64,000 nucleotides of DNA from Piliocolobus tephrosceles (lineage: Eukaryota > Chordata > Mammalia > Primates > Cercopithecidae). The notes beneath the pieces are model-generated. The model had not been told where the DNA came from. It was given only the letters and a program-made list of their open reading frames with translations, and made no database searches. Within the stretch, counting starts at the first letter, position 1. Each line of letters begins with the position of its first letter. Of this stretch, positions 47,424 to 59,548 are shown piece by piece. Both the position numbers and the translations under genes were made by a program. The stretch covers positions 4,083,499-4,147,498 of the forward strand of contig NC_045449.1 of NCBI RefSeq assembly GCF_002776525.5, written 5' to 3'.

Positions 47424-47730
47424 TTTTATGGGTTTGTCTGTTTGCTTGAGACAGGGTCTTGCTCTGTTGCCCAGGCTGGAGTGCAGTGACATGATCCTGG
47501 CTTACTGCAACCTCCGCCTCCTGAGCTCAGGTGATCCTCCCACTTCAGCCTCCTGAATACCTGGGACTATAGGCATGTACAACCATGCAGACTAAGTTTT
47601 TGTATTTTTTGTAGCGATGGGGCCTCACCACGTTGCCCAGGCTGGTCTCAAACTCCTGAGCTCAACTGATTTACATGCCTCAGCCTCCTGATGTGCCGGG
47701 ATTACAAGCATGAACCACCGCTCCCAGCCC
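47424..47730 (-). repeat. Alu, full length
   Basis: 9-bp duplication tcaagtctt at 47415-47423 and 47731-47739. Inverted relative to the two Alus on its left. Confidence 0.93.
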
Positions 47731-47739
47731 TCAAGTCTT

Positions 47740-48224
47740 ATTACAATACCAGTCAGCTGTAACAGGCAAGTATTTTCTAGCTACTTTATTCTTAATCTCA
47801 TTCCCTCCCAATACTGGACAAAACGGACTACAAATTTAGACCCTAACTAAGTGGTTTCTGGAGCAAAGTGTTTTCAGATACGTACTCAAGATTCCCTACT
47901 CTTGCTACACCACTAGACTGTTCTCCCAGGCTCCCAGAACTCAGGTAACCCTTAAATAATAACACATATTCAAATCAGTATTCTTCCTAGTGCATCCTGA
48001 ATAATATGGTTCTGTTTTCTGACTTGGGCTGACTTTTCATGCTCTACTTCAGTGGTTTTAAAACTTCAAACAACTATTTCTTCACCTGCTAGCAGTTACA
48101 TGGTATTTGTTTTAAAGTAACTCTTAAAATTGTACATATCTACATTGCATGTATCACACATATACCCACTATTCTGTATAAGTGAATATATGAAAGAGAC
48201 ATATGCTGGAAAGACCAAAAAGTA
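47740..48224. other. Intron 1 spacer
   Basis: No gene or repeat recognised. Confidence 0.45.
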
Positions 48225-48281
48225 AAATAAAGAGCGCTTAATAAATAAAGAGCGCTTAATAAAGTAAAATAAAGAGCGCTT
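48225..48281 (+). repeat. Three tandem copies of aaataaagagcgctt
   Basis: Copies begin at 48225, 48243 and 48267. The first and third are preceded by agtaa, so the array looks like two nested duplications. Confidence 0.88.
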
Positions 48282-48633
48282 CTAAACAACTGAATCTTTT
48301 CCTTAAACACAAAAAAATCCACCCAAAGGAATTTACAAATACAATGTAATCCCTGTATCAAAATCCCAACAACTTTTTTTGCAGAAATAGAAAAACCCAT
48401 ACTAAAATTTACATCCCAAATCGCCAAAACATGCTTGGAAACAAGAACAAAGTTGGAGAACCCCCATGTCCTGATTCCAAAGTTTACTACAAAACGACAA
48501 TAATCAAAACAGTGTGGTACTGGCAAACAGACAGACAGAAATAAAACCCTTGCACATACGGCCAACTGATTGTCAACAAGGGTGACCAGACCACTCAATG
48601 AGGAAAGAAAATCTTTCAATAAACAATGCTAGG

Positions 48634-48936
48634 GGCTTGGGTGTGGTGGCTCAAGCCTGTAATTCCAGCATTTTGGGAGGCCGAGACGGGCGGATAACAA
48701 GGTCAGGAGATTGAAACCATCCTGGCTAACACGGTGAAACCCCATCTCTACCAATAATACAAAAAAAACAGCCGGGCGAGGTGGCGGGTGCCTGTAGTCC
48801 CAGCTACTTTGGAGGCTGAGGCAGGAGAATGGCGTAAACCTGGGAGGCGGAGCTTGCAGTGAGCCGAGATCCAGCCACTGCACTCCAGCCTGGGCGACAG
48901 AGCGAGACTCCGTCTCAAAAAAAAAAAAAAAAAAAA
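48634..48936 (+). repeat. AluY, Old World monkey AluYR-like, in L1
   Basis: Contains agccgggcgaggtggcggg and ccgagatccagccactgc. The L1 resumes at actagggaaactgg, with ctaggg on both sides. Confidence 0.93.
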
Positions 48937-49916
48937 CTAGGGAAACTGGATATCCATAAGCAAAAGAATGAAGGTGGACTCTTTCCTTACATGATATGCA
49001 AAAATTAACTCTAAAGGAAATGAAAACTTAAAAGAGCTAAAACTATAAAACTCTCAGGTGAAAAAATAAGAGAAAATCTTCATGACACTGGATTTGGCAA
49101 CAAACTCTTGGACATGACACCAAGAGCAAAGGAGACAAAAGAAAAAATAAACGATTTGCATTGAAATTTAAAATTTTTATTCATCAAAAGCAACCCCCAA
49201 AAAATGGGAAAAATATTTGCAAATCACATACCTGATATAGGATTAATATCCAGAATACAAAAAGAACTCATACAACTCAGTAACAACACCACCAATGCAA
49301 AAATGGGCAAATGACTTGAACAGGCATTTCTCCAAAGACGAAAAGATGGCAGGTCAACAAGCACTATGCAAAGATGCTCCGTATCACTAATAACAGAAAA
49401 ATTCAACACCACAATAAGACACCACTCCACACCAACTAGAACTGCTGTTACTAAACACACACACAGAAAATGACAAGTGCTGACAAGAATGTAGAGAAAC
49501 TAGAACCCTGTGCATTACTAATGGGAATGTACAAAGATGCAACCATTGTGAAAGGCAGTATGGCATGTCCTCAAAATATTAAACTTAGAATTACCATATG
49601 ATCCAGCAATTTCACTTCTGGTTATATATGCAAAAGAATTAATGCAGGGGCTCAAACAGATGTTTGCAAACCAATGTTCAAAGCAGCATTTTTCACGACA
49701 GTCAAAATGTGGAAATAACCCATGTCAACCAATAGATGAATGGATAAACAAAATGTGTAGTGTATACATACAACGGGATGTTATTCAGCTTTAAAAAGGA
49801 ATGAAACTATGATACATTCTACAACATGAACGAACTTGAAAATATTATGCTAAGTGAAATAAGCCAGATACAAAAGGATAAATATTGTATGATTCCACTT
49901 ACATGAAAATACCTTG

Positions 49917-50538
49917 TGGCCAGGCATGGTGGCTCACACCTGTAATCCCTGCACTTGGGAGGCCAAGGCGGGTGGATCACCTGAGGTCAGAAGTTTGAAA
50001 CCAGCCAAGCCAACATGGTGAAACCACGTCTCTACTAAAATACAAAAATTGGCCGGGCGCGGTGGCTCACGCCTGTAATCCCAGCACTTTGGGAGGCAGA
50101 GGCAGGTGGATCACCTCAGGTCAGGAGTTCAAGGCCAGCCTGACCAACATGGCCAAGCCCTGTCTCTACTAAAAATACAAAATTAGCCAGGCATGGTGGC
50201 TCATGTCTGTAATCCTGGCTACTCGGGAGGCCGAGGCAGGGAGAATCACTTCAACCCAGGAGGCAGAGGTTGCAGTGAGCCGAGATCACGCCATTGCACT
50301 CCAGCCTGGGTGACAGAGAAAGACTCTGTCTCAAAAAAAAAAAAAAAAAACTAGCCAGGCATAGTGGCGGGCACCCCTCATCTGACTACTTGGGAGGCTG
50401 AGGCAGGAGATTCACTTAGAACCGGGAAGAAGAAGTTGTAGTGAGCCAAGATCGCGCCACTGCACTCCAGCCTGGGAAATAGAGTGAGACTCTGTCGCAA
50501 TTAAAAAAAAAAAAAAAAGAAAGAAAGAAAGAAAAAGG
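49917..50538 (+). repeat. Alu split by another Alu, in L1
   Basis: Outer Alu 49918-50050 plus 50351-50538. The outer duplication aaataccttg is at 49907-49916 and 50539-50548. Confidence 0.94.
50051..50350 (+). repeat. Alu nested in the Alu above
   Basis: Head ggccgggcgcggtggctcac and 19 A. Inserted in the A-rich linker of the outer Alu. Confidence 0.94.
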
Positions 50539-50640
50539 AAATACCTTGAGAAGTCAAATTCAGAGACAGAAAATAGAATGGGGGTTGCCAGGGGCTGGGG
50601 ATAAAGAGGGATGAGGAATTACCGGTTTGTGTGTTTGTTT

Positions 50641-51836
50641 ATTAAGACTTAGTTAAGTACAGTAGTGAGAAGGGGGGAAGAGTACAATGGAGGAGTTTAA
50701 AAGTCCGATACACAAATCAGAAGTGTGGGACACATCAAATGGAAGCCAAGCATATTCCCACCTCCTTGTGTGGCAGATCCTAAAATACAGATGGACTGTG
50801 TCATTACTCTGAATCACCCTCAAGCCTTCGATGCGGCCCACACCCAAAGAAGGCACCATTAATAATCTACTATGTACTTAAGATTCCTCCCAATTCAGTA
50901 CTCAGCAGCCACACCCGCCAAATAAATCCATGATGAGACATCTGCCATCCTTGCCTTAATATAAGTGACCTCTGAGAACAAATCTGCCCTCCTCTTCCTT
51001 CTGCAGGAACCCTTTCTCCTTTCCTTTCTGTAGAGCTTCTCCTATGAAAGGCCCATTTTGGCCCATGTGCAGTGCAAGTAGGCCGATACGCTCAGTCTCA
51101 CTGTTAAAGAAACAGATAGTAGAAATAACTCCAAACTTCTTAGTTTTGGAAAGAATATCGAATTCCACCAAGTTGCAAGTCATCATTTTACAGAATGGAA
51201 ACTTAAGCCTTGACTAGAATGATGGTTAATCTGGTTCTCCCAGCAGAGAACTCATATATTAAGATAAACTAGTCTGGCTCTATCTAAAAATTAAGTAAAC
51301 AAAATGAGAAATGCTTTTCACAAGTTAATTTTTAAAGTAAATGTACAAGGTGTATATTATTTTATGATGTCTAAAATATCAACATATTGGATTTTTTGCA
51401 AAAGCCCTTTACTATCTATGCATACAAAAAAAAGTTCTTCCCTTGGGTGATTTAATAGACCTAGTAAATGTCAGATAACTTAAATATTTTGGCTAACAAG
51501 AGATACAATAAAGTCTATGATTCTGATCTGAATTCATTGCCCTATACCCTGACTACTGCAGAGAACGCAATAAAGTAAGAGGATGCTGTCATGCTTGCTT
51601 CTTAGCTTCTTTTGCATTCCTCTGTATCTTATTCCATTTACAACAATTTATCTGCATGACATACCAAGAACCCATAAAATAACCCTGAAATTATTTATAC
51701 ATTTATTCAAACTTATAAAAGAAACCTAAGCACATAGAAAATTGGAATTCACCTAAAATTTTTTCAAAATTAAATTAGGAAATTATGTGACTACCACTTG
51801 ATGGGCTTCTGTGCTGCATTAAAAAATGATAATGGC
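50641..51836. other. Intron 1 spacer, repeat-poor
   Basis: About 1.2 kb without a clear repeat or gene. A 76-codon open stretch at 50956-51186 (-) has no known domain. Confidence 0.5.
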
Positions 51837-52060
51837 GGCCTGGTGTGGTGGCTCACGCCTATAATCCCAGCACTAACGGAGGGGGAGGCAGGTGGATTGC
51901 CTGAGCTCAGGAGTTCGAGATCAGCCTGGGCAACATGGTGAAACCCCGTCTCTACAAAAATACAAAAAATTAGTCAGGCGTGGTGGCCTGTGCCTGTAGT
52001 CCCAGCTACTCTGGAGGCTGAGGCAGGAGAACTGCTTGAACCCGGGAGGCGGAGGTGGGA
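51837..52060 (+). repeat. Alu, 3' truncated
   Basis: Ends abruptly at ggaggcggaggtggg followed by seven A, without the rest of the right arm. Confidence 0.88.
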
Positions 52061-52112
52061 AAAAAATACACCAAAACCATACATTATTGTATTCAGGTGA
52101 AATGAGACTGAG

Positions 52113-52798
52113 GCTGGGCACACCAGCTCACACCTGTTAAAATCCCAGCACTTTGAGAGGCTGAGTTGAGTGGATCGCTTGAACCCAAGAGTTCAAGACC
52201 AGTCTGGGACCAGTTCTGAGCCCAGGAGTTCGAATCAAGCGGATCACTTGAGCCTGGGAGTTTAAGACCAGTTTCAGCAACATGGCTAAACCCAGTCTCT
52301 ACAAAAAACTTTTCAAAAAAAATTAGCCGGGGCCAGGTGCAGTGGCTCACACCTGTAATCCCAGCACTTTGGGAGGCTGAGGTGAGTGGAGCACCTGAGG
52401 TCAGGAGTTTGAGACCAGCCTGGCCAACATGGTGAAACAACCCCCCCCCCCATCTCCACTAAAAATACAAAAATTAGCCGGGTGTGATGGCACGCGCCTG
52501 TAGTCTCAGCTACTCAGGAAGCTGAGGCAGGAGAGTCACTTGAACCCAGGAGGCGGAGGTTGCAGTGAGCCGCAATCACACCACTGCACTCTAACCTGGG
52601 TGACAGAGTGAGATTCCATCTCAAAAAAAAAAAGTTAGCTGGGCATGGTGGCATGTGCCTGTGGTCTCAATTAACGGGGAGGCTGAGGTAGGAGGATCAC
52701 TTGACCCTGGGAGGTAGAGGTTGTAGTGAGCTCAGATGGCACCACTGCACTCTAGCCTGGGCGAATGAGACTCTGTCTCAAAAAAAAAAAAAAAAAAA
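52113..52798 (+). repeat. Alu split by another Alu
   Basis: Outer parts 52113-52328 and 52634-52798. Duplication agactgag at 52105-52112 and 52799-52806. The left arm has an extra copy of the gttcaagaccag region. Confidence 0.9.
52329..52633 (+). repeat. Alu nested in the Alu above
   Basis: Head ggccaggtgcagtggctcac. It has a run of 11 C at 52441-52451 between the usual gaaac and atctc. Confidence 0.9.
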
Positions 52799-52806
52799 AG
52801 ACTGAG

Positions 52807-53573
52807 ACTCTTCTTTCCATTATTAATCAACTTCTTAGAAGATACTATTTCCATAATTTAAGGACTTTAATATATTTAAAATGTAAGACATTTTTGTGGT
52901 TAAGGATTTCAACCACAACTGAAACCACGGTTGTCTTCAAAATAATACTGAAGTATCTTTTGTAACCAATTCCTAAACCATCTCTCTCTTCCCAGTATAA
53001 CTTTTTCTTACTATCCTGACTAGTCCATTGCCATTAGGCTTTTTTAAAGGTATGCTTTTTTTCCCTTAAGATTTATAGTAATGTCAGTAAGGTTCTCTTA
53101 GACTAAAACTAAATAAGGACTAAACTATCACCAGTAGCAATTCCTAATGGAATTAAGCCAAATATTGAGCAATTCCCTGATGACAATTCATGACTCACTG
53201 GGAGAACGCTTAAGTATCATGCTCTTTGAGTGGAAAGACTAGTTTAGCTAGACTACCCAGAGCAATGAGCTATGTCTCATGAGTCTACAACGTTTTACAC
53301 CTATGAAGTACATTCATGGAAGTGTCTAACAATTTAACACCTTCTACAGTATGAGGCAACAGGAGACATGAAGACAGCAACAATCGAAAATCTAAATGAT
53401 GGCAAATTTCTAACACAAGCCAAAGCCCAACTGTTTCTAAATCAATTGTTGCCAAGTTTCTCCCAGGCACTTTTCCATACCCCACTCCAAATTCAAAGCT
53501 ATCTTCAAATTTTTCCGAGTCTTACTTGATTTTAGGAATGGGCAACATTAGTCTAAGTGTCAAGAAAATAAAT
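52807..53573. other. Intron 1 spacer
   Basis: No gene or clear repeat. Confidence 0.45.
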
Positions 53574-53582
53574 GGGAAAGCC

Positions 53583-53854
53583 GCCGGGCGCGGTGGCTCA
53601 CGCCTGTAATCCCAGCACTTTGGGAGGCCGAGGCGGGCGGATCACAAGGTCAGGAGATCGAGACCACGGTGAAACCCCATCTCTACTAAAAATACAAAAG
53701 GGGGCGCCTGTAGTCCCAGCTACTCAGGAGGCTGAGGCAGGAGAATGGCGTGAACCCAGGAGGCGGAGCTTGCAGTAAGCCAAGATCGCGCCACTGCACT
53801 CCAGCCTGGGCGACAGAGCAAGACTCTGTCTCCAAAAAAAAAAAAAAAAAAAAA
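53583..53854 (+). repeat. AluY with two internal deletions
   Basis: Duplication gggaaagcc at 53574-53582 and 53855-53863. Lost about 14 bp after gagatcgagacca and about 20 bp at the right-arm start (aaaagggggcgcctg). Confidence 0.94.
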
Positions 53855-53898
53855 GGGAAAGCCTACTTAATTGGATGATTTAAAAAAATAAAATTTCG

Positions 53899-54191
53899 GC
53901 CAGACGCAGTGGCTCACACCTGTAATCCCAGCACTTTGGGAGGTCAAGGTGGGCGGATCACCTGAGGTCAGGAGTTCGAGACCAGCCTGGCCAATGTGGT
54001 GAAACACGGTCTCTACTAAAAACACAAAAATTAGCCAGGCGTGGTGGCACAAGCCTGTAATCCCAGCTACTTGGGAGGCTGAGGCAGGAGAATTGCCTGA
54101 ACCTGGAAGGCAGAGGTTGCAGTGAGCCAAGATGGTACCATTGCATTCCAGCCTGGACAACAAGAGTGAAAATCCATCTCAAAAAAATAAA
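53899..54191 (+). repeat. Alu, full length
   Basis: Head ggccagacgcagtggctcac. Runs into an (ATTC)n tract and an inverted Alu piece. Confidence 0.92.
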
Positions 54192-54343
54192 TATCATTCA
54201 TTCATTCATTCATTCATTTATTTGAGACGGGGTTTCACCATGTTGGCCAGACTGGTTTCAAACTCCTGACCTCAAGAGATCTACCCACCTTGGCCTCTCA
54301 AAGTGCTAGGATTACAGGCATGATGAGCCACTGTGCGCTGCCC
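54192..54343 (-). repeat. (ATTC)n and Alu left-arm piece, inverted
   Basis: Six ATTC units, then gagacggggtttcaccatgttgg to gtgcgctgcc antisense. A 16-bp repeat aaaaaaataaaatttc lies at 53882-53897 and 54344-54359, enclosing both this piece and the Alu before it. Confidence 0.85.
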
Positions 54344-54359
54344 AAAAAAATAAAATTTC

Positions 54360-55890
54360 TAAATGCCAAAATAGTGATGAAAAATTAAAAGGCAAATAAT
54401 TGCTCATATAAACCTTTCACACACGCACACAAATTCAAAACTGTCAAGGTATTCACCTTTCTTGGGAATTTTTAAAATAATTCTTTTTACCTAGCAGAAT
54501 CAAACATTTTTTTAAAGTTCCCGGTGGTATGAAGAACACAATAAAAAGTGGCACTTTGATACAGTTAATAGTGGAAATACAAATTAGCAAAGCCTTTCTA
54601 GAAGGCAATCAGTAATAATTATGAAGAACCTCAAAAATATTTATTTTCCTTGACTAAGAAATGAACAGAAATTTATCTGAAGAGAAATAATCAAGGATTA
54701 TGTATAAATGTTTTCATAAGGAAAATCCACAGAAGCATTAGTTATAATTTAAGTGGTTTACAATTATAATTTGAAAACCTAGAAGTCAAGATGTGGGGAA
54801 TATGATAGTACCAGCATATGAAAGAATGCTCTGCATCTATTTAAAACACTTTAAAAGAACATTTCAGGACATGGGGAAATATTCACAATTTTTTAAAAGA
54901 TAAGATATTCTAAATATATCTAACTCTTAAAACACATACACTACACACTTCTGACAACAAAAAGCTTTGGCCGAATCCTGTCTTCTAGTTTAAGGTGTCA
55001 GTGTGGGCACGTGTGCCTATCTCCTCTCCCTCCTAAGAAGTTAAATAAATTTTTCTAAAGAAATTTAAAAATAACTTTTTAACTTAAAATATTTATTAAA
55101 AAGACCAGGTGGATTGCCCATGGCTCTGGAAGATGAAAACGATGGAAGAACGTGAACTGAGTAAGCAGAGTGGAGGGAGCAGGGAGCAGAATACTCACAG
55201 AGGAGCTGCAGCGAAGGAGGAAGGCTAATCTTCTGGGCAGAACCCCAGAGAGGCGCCAGTTCAGTGACCGTCGTACGAGGAAGGTCAGTAGTGAGAAGTG
55301 GGACTGAAAACATCTGTCATAGCAAGAAGTCAACAGAGAATGTCTAAAGTTGATAAACCAAAAAATAAACACTATAAATATATTATTTAGAAGCATGGAG
55401 TTAAGCCCCCAGGAGATCTGAACCTGAAAGGTTTTAAAAGCAATCGCTTCTGGGGAATTCTTCATTATCCTTCACTGAATGCATTGTTCACTGTTAGGCC
55501 TCTAGAATCACTGCTATTTGATTATTTGGGTTTTTTTTAAGCTAAGTATATACACACATATATATATATAATCTTGATTTTTAAGTTTTTATTCTTTTTT
55601 TAAATTTTACATTGTGTTCACTTTGCTTTCACACACAAACCTCAATTTTACTTCTTGTCCACTAAGTCAGAGGCTATATCCTATCTGGCAGTATTTTTCA
55701 ACCTTAAGTCACACAATCATGAAATAGATCTAGTGGGACATAACCAGCACCTATTTTTCCTAACGGAAATGAAAAATAAAATATGGATATTGTTGGTGAA
55801 GCTTTCATTTCTGCTATAAATGTTTAATAAAACACGTGTGCTGGGGTACCTTCCCTATTGTATCTACTCTCAACCCAGCAGGCAGAAGTA
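54360..55890. other. Intron 1 spacer, repeat-poor
   Basis: About 1.5 kb. Parts of 54530-54900 sound like old L1 3' sequence (agtggaaatacaaattagc, tagttataatttaagtgg). (TA)n at 55558-55571. No gene. Confidence 0.45.
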
Positions 55891-55892
55891 AC

Positions 55893-56440
55893 CCTGGAAA
55901 AACGTGAGTCACGTCATGTCACTATACCAACGGCTTCCCATTCTCACTCAGAGCAGTGGCCTGTATCATGGCCTATAGGGTCCTTCAGAATTAACCAGCA
56001 TCTCTCTCCAACCTTCAGCTAACTGCTCTGCCACCTCCCTCCAGCACACAGTACTAAGGCGCTTTAACCAGCATCTCTCTCCAACCTTCAGCTAACCGCT
56101 CTGCCACCTCCCTCCAGCATTCAGGTCAGCCCCCTTTCAGGGCCTTTGTGCTTGCTGTACCTAGCCTCTACATGATTCACTCCTTCACCTGAGTTCCTCA
56201 GTCCACTGTCACCCTATTTTTAATGAAACCCCACCCCCTTACACACTCCTTATTTTATCCTCTTTGCCTGTTCTAGTTTCCACACAGCACTCTACACTTT
56301 TCTATTAATTCTTCTCTCTCCTACCCTGACTACAATGCAAGCTCTGTAAGAACAAGGGTTTTCGTTTATTTACTGATATAGCCCCAGGACCTGTGACAGT
56401 CTCTGGCAGTAAATATTTGCCAAATAAATGAATTACTTAA
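55893..56440 (+). repeat. L2 (ancient LINE-2)
   Basis: cgtcatgtcactataccaacgg, gggcctttgtgcttgctgt, acatgattcactccttcacc, gcaagctctgtaagaacaagg and the end gcagtaaatatttgccaaat follow L2 in order. Confidence 0.85.
55991..56119 (+). repeat. 56-bp direct duplication inside L2
   Basis: 55991-56046 and 56064-56119 match except one base (aactgc / aaccgc), 73 bp apart. Confidence 0.93.
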
Positions 56441-56773
56441 AAATATGTATCACTTCAGGAAAAAGCCATGTCACTGGCAGTGAAACACAACAATCCTTAA
56501 GTTTGGAACACAAGAAATTTGGATAACAATTTTGATGGTTGAGGATAAGCTACAATTCAGATGCTAGATCGTAAATTCCACCTATCGCAATATCGAGTAA
56601 GTTGCTGGCATACTCTAAATGTGCAAGTCTACTGAAATAACCTTTGTTAACATCAAAAGTAATGTAAAGAATGTCTGTATCTCAGCCATCATTTCAAAAA
56701 AAGGAAGAGAAGAAAAAAACTTACGGGAGAACCTGTTCTCTAAACAGCTAAACTATTTAAAATGTAAAAGACA
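56441..56773. other. Intron 1 spacer
   Basis: No feature recognised apart from the left copy of a short repeat (gtaaaagac) next to the following Alu. Confidence 0.45.
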
Positions 56774-56919
56774 GGCTGGGCGCAGTGGCTCATGTCTGTA
56801 ATCCCAGCACTTTGGGAGGCCAAGGCGGGCAGATCACCTGATCTCACGAGTTCGAGACCAGCCCGGCCAACATGATGAAACCCTATCTCTACTAAAAATA
56901 CAAAAATTAGCTGGGTGCT
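56774..56919 (+). repeat. Alu left arm, joined to the next Alu
   Basis: Head ggctgggcgcagtggctcatg. Breaks off after aattagctgggtgct. Confidence 0.9.
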
Positions 56920-57223
56920 GGCCAGGTGTGATGGCTCACACCTGTAATCCCAGCACTTTGGGAGGCTGCGGCAGGCGGATCACGGGGTCAGGAGATCAAG
57001 ACCATCCTGGCTAACACAGTGAAACCTTGTCTCTACTAAAAATACTAAAAATTAGCCAAGTGTGGTGGCACACGCCTGTGGTCCCAGCTACTCGGGAAGC
57101 AGAGACAGGAGAATCTCTTGAACCCAGGAGGCAGAGGTTGCAGTGAGCTGAGATCGTACCACTGCACTCCAGCCTAGGTGACAGAGACTCTGTCTCAAAA
57201 AAAAATAAAATAAAATAAAATAA
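56920..57223 (+). repeat. Alu, full length, fused to previous
   Basis: Head ggccaggtgtgatggctcac and tail (AAAAT)n. aaaagac occurs on both sides of the composite (56767 and 57224). Confidence 0.92.
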
Positions 57224-57459
57224 AAGACTTATACCTTTTGCATAAATCGCAGTGAAAGTCTCACTTAGTAACCACAAGTTGCACACGTTTACAATTTTCA
57301 CTATTCCCTTCAGCCCTGAATGAAGACCAGGGGGCTTATCACTGATACCTTCATTTCTTCAGAATAAAACAAAGAGGCGACTGGCATTCAGGAGAAAATC
57401 ACATAGCAGGTCTTGAATTGTGGCACATGAATGGCAGAACATGTTATAATTTCCATGAA

Positions 57460-57613
57460 TTTTTTTTTTGGACAGGGTCTCACTCTGTTGCCCAGGCTGG
57501 AGTACAATGGCATGATCATGGCTCACTGCAGCCTAGACTCCTAGGCTCAAGCCATCCACCTGCTTTGGCCTTCTAAAGTGCTGGGATTATGGGCATAAGC
57601 CACTATGCAAGGC
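57460..57613 (-). repeat. Alu monomer (FLAM-like)
   Basis: T run, ggacagggtctcactctgttg, then directly cctgctttggccttctaaagtg to ccactatgcaaggc. Confidence 0.82.
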
Positions 57614-57943
57614 ACATTTCCATTATATTTTTCCAGTATATTTTGTAACTCACTGAATGAAGAAAAATCTTCAATAGATTTTCAATGACGGGGAAAAAGT
57701 CATTGAACACTTCTCCCTCATAAACAAAAACACATAGCAAAATCAGATTTCTACAGTGTACAAAAGTTTATCCAACTGCAAAAAACAGTATATCTAAGCC
57801 TGCAAATAATGGCTTTTCTATATTTCATGCCATTAATAAAACTCAAGACTTCATAAAACCATTTTACTCATCACTTCTTAGAGAGTAAATTTTAATATTA
57901 GCCACTGTGTAACTGGTTTTAACCTGTCTGCTCAAAAACAATG
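57614..57943. other. Intron 1 spacer
   Basis: AT-rich, no feature recognised. Confidence 0.45.
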
Positions 57944-57958
57944 TGGTTTTACCTGTTT

Positions 57959-58224
57959 GTTTGTTTTTGAGAGGGAGTCTCTGTCGCCCAAGCTGGAGTG
58001 CAGTGGCACAATCTCAGCTCACTGCAACTTCTGCCTCCCCAGTTCAAACGATTCTCCTGCCTCAGCCTCCCGAGTAGCTGGGATTACAGGTGCCCACCAC
58101 CACGCCCGGCTAATTTTTGTATTTTTAATAGAGACGGGTTTCACCATGTTGGCCAGGCTGGTCTCGAACTCCTGACCTCAAGTGATCCACCTGCCTCAGC
58201 ATCCCAAAGTGCTACGATGACAGG
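57959..58224 (-). repeat. Alu, 5' truncated
   Basis: Perfect 15-bp duplication tggttttacctgttt at 57944-57958 and 58225-58239. Lacks the last 25 bp of the Alu head. Confidence 0.95.
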
Positions 58225-59242
58225 TGGTTTTACCTGTTTCACTGTTAAGTAAAAGCTTTTTTAAAAAGAGGGAAATAAATGAGACAAGTTGAAAGAACAA
58301 CTCACAGACATAAATATATAAAATTGAATGAAGTACTGAAGCCACTGGCAAAATGAAAACCACATCACATATAGGAAGTAGTCAGCCTGATACTGATGAA
58401 AACAAACATGACATCAAACAAAATCTCAAGAAAATTACATCGAGCACAGCAGAAAAGAACAAAGAAGCATTTAGAAAACTAATGAAATGGAAGACAGGAA
58501 ATGAAGACAAACTATCGTAAAATTGATGTTTCTTGAGTAAAGAAAAACAAAAATGAATCATATTAAAAGGTATATAAGAAAATATTCCTGAATCTGCAGT
58601 TTGAATGGCTTACCATTTAACAGGAAAATGTAATACAGAATCACACCAAGACCGAGTTATATCCTGATGAAGTTACTGAACTTCAAGGATAAAGAAAGAA
58701 TTCTAGCAATACTCAGGCAGAAGTAGGTCACCTACAAAGGGAAAAAAACAGTCAGGCTGGCCCAGACTTTTCTAGAGTAACCCTAGATGCCAGAAGATAA
58801 TGGAACAGTGTCTGCTGGGTATTAAGGGAAAGGGAAATGTAGCCCAAAAATTCTGTAACCAGCCAAAACATCATTTTGCTTGTGAAAGCCACTAACAGAC
58901 ATTTTTAAACGTAAGAGCACTCAACCACTCCTGAAAAAACTATTTGATAAACACAAAAGATTTAAATATATTAAAGCTATAGCTTTATAATACCCACAGA
59001 ACTACAAACTACCATGTTTATTCTAAGATGTACCTTTTTCACATTTGTCTATCTGAAATCAGCATGCATATTTCAATCAATGGAATGTCATACTTTCTTT
59101 GACAGCATTTAACTGTATTAATGGTATACAAAATAACAAAGCACACAACCACCAATGGTATCTGAGACATAACGAAATACAGTATATAAGAGAGAAGGGA
59201 AAGCAAATAAAGAAAACCATGTAGTTTAAAAAAAGAAAACCA

Positions 59243-59548
59243 GGCCAGAGGCCATAGCTCATCCCTGTAATCCCAGCACTTTGGAAGGCTGAGGCGGGCG
59301 GATCACTTGAGGTCAGGAGTTCGAAACCAGCCTGGCCAACATGATGAAATCCAGTCTCTACTAAAAATACAAAAAATGAGCTGGGCATGGTGGTGGGCGC
59401 CTGTAGTCTCAGCTACTCGGGAAGCTGAGGCAGGAGAATCACTTGAACCCAGGAGACGGAGGTTACAGTGAGCCCGAGAACATGCCACTACACTCCAGCC
59501 TGGACAACAGAGCTAGACTCTGCCTCAAAAAAAAAGAAAAGAAAAGAA
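59243..59548 (+). repeat. Alu, full length
   Basis: Duplication agaaaacca at 59234-59242 and 59549-59557. Confidence 0.92.

Larger units (their letters stand above)
48290..50640 (+). repeat. L1M ORF2-to-3' end, interrupted
   Basis: Long old L1 in + orientation: caaaacagtgtggtactgg, actctcaggtgaaaaaataag, gggaaaaatatttgcaaatc, agaattaccatatgatccagc, gttattcagctttaaaaagg and ggggttgccaggggctgggg run in consensus order. It is split by the Alus at 48634-48936 and 49917-50538. No intact frame. Confidence 0.93.

Noticed and set aside
48140..48619. 159-codon open frame on the minus strand
   Set aside because: It lies antisense across an old L1 fragment and a tandem repeat, with no splice signals or known domain.
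52441..52451. C run as a regulatory or assembly signal
   Set aside because: Eleven C within an Alu is most simply slippage at gaaaccccatc. No further support.
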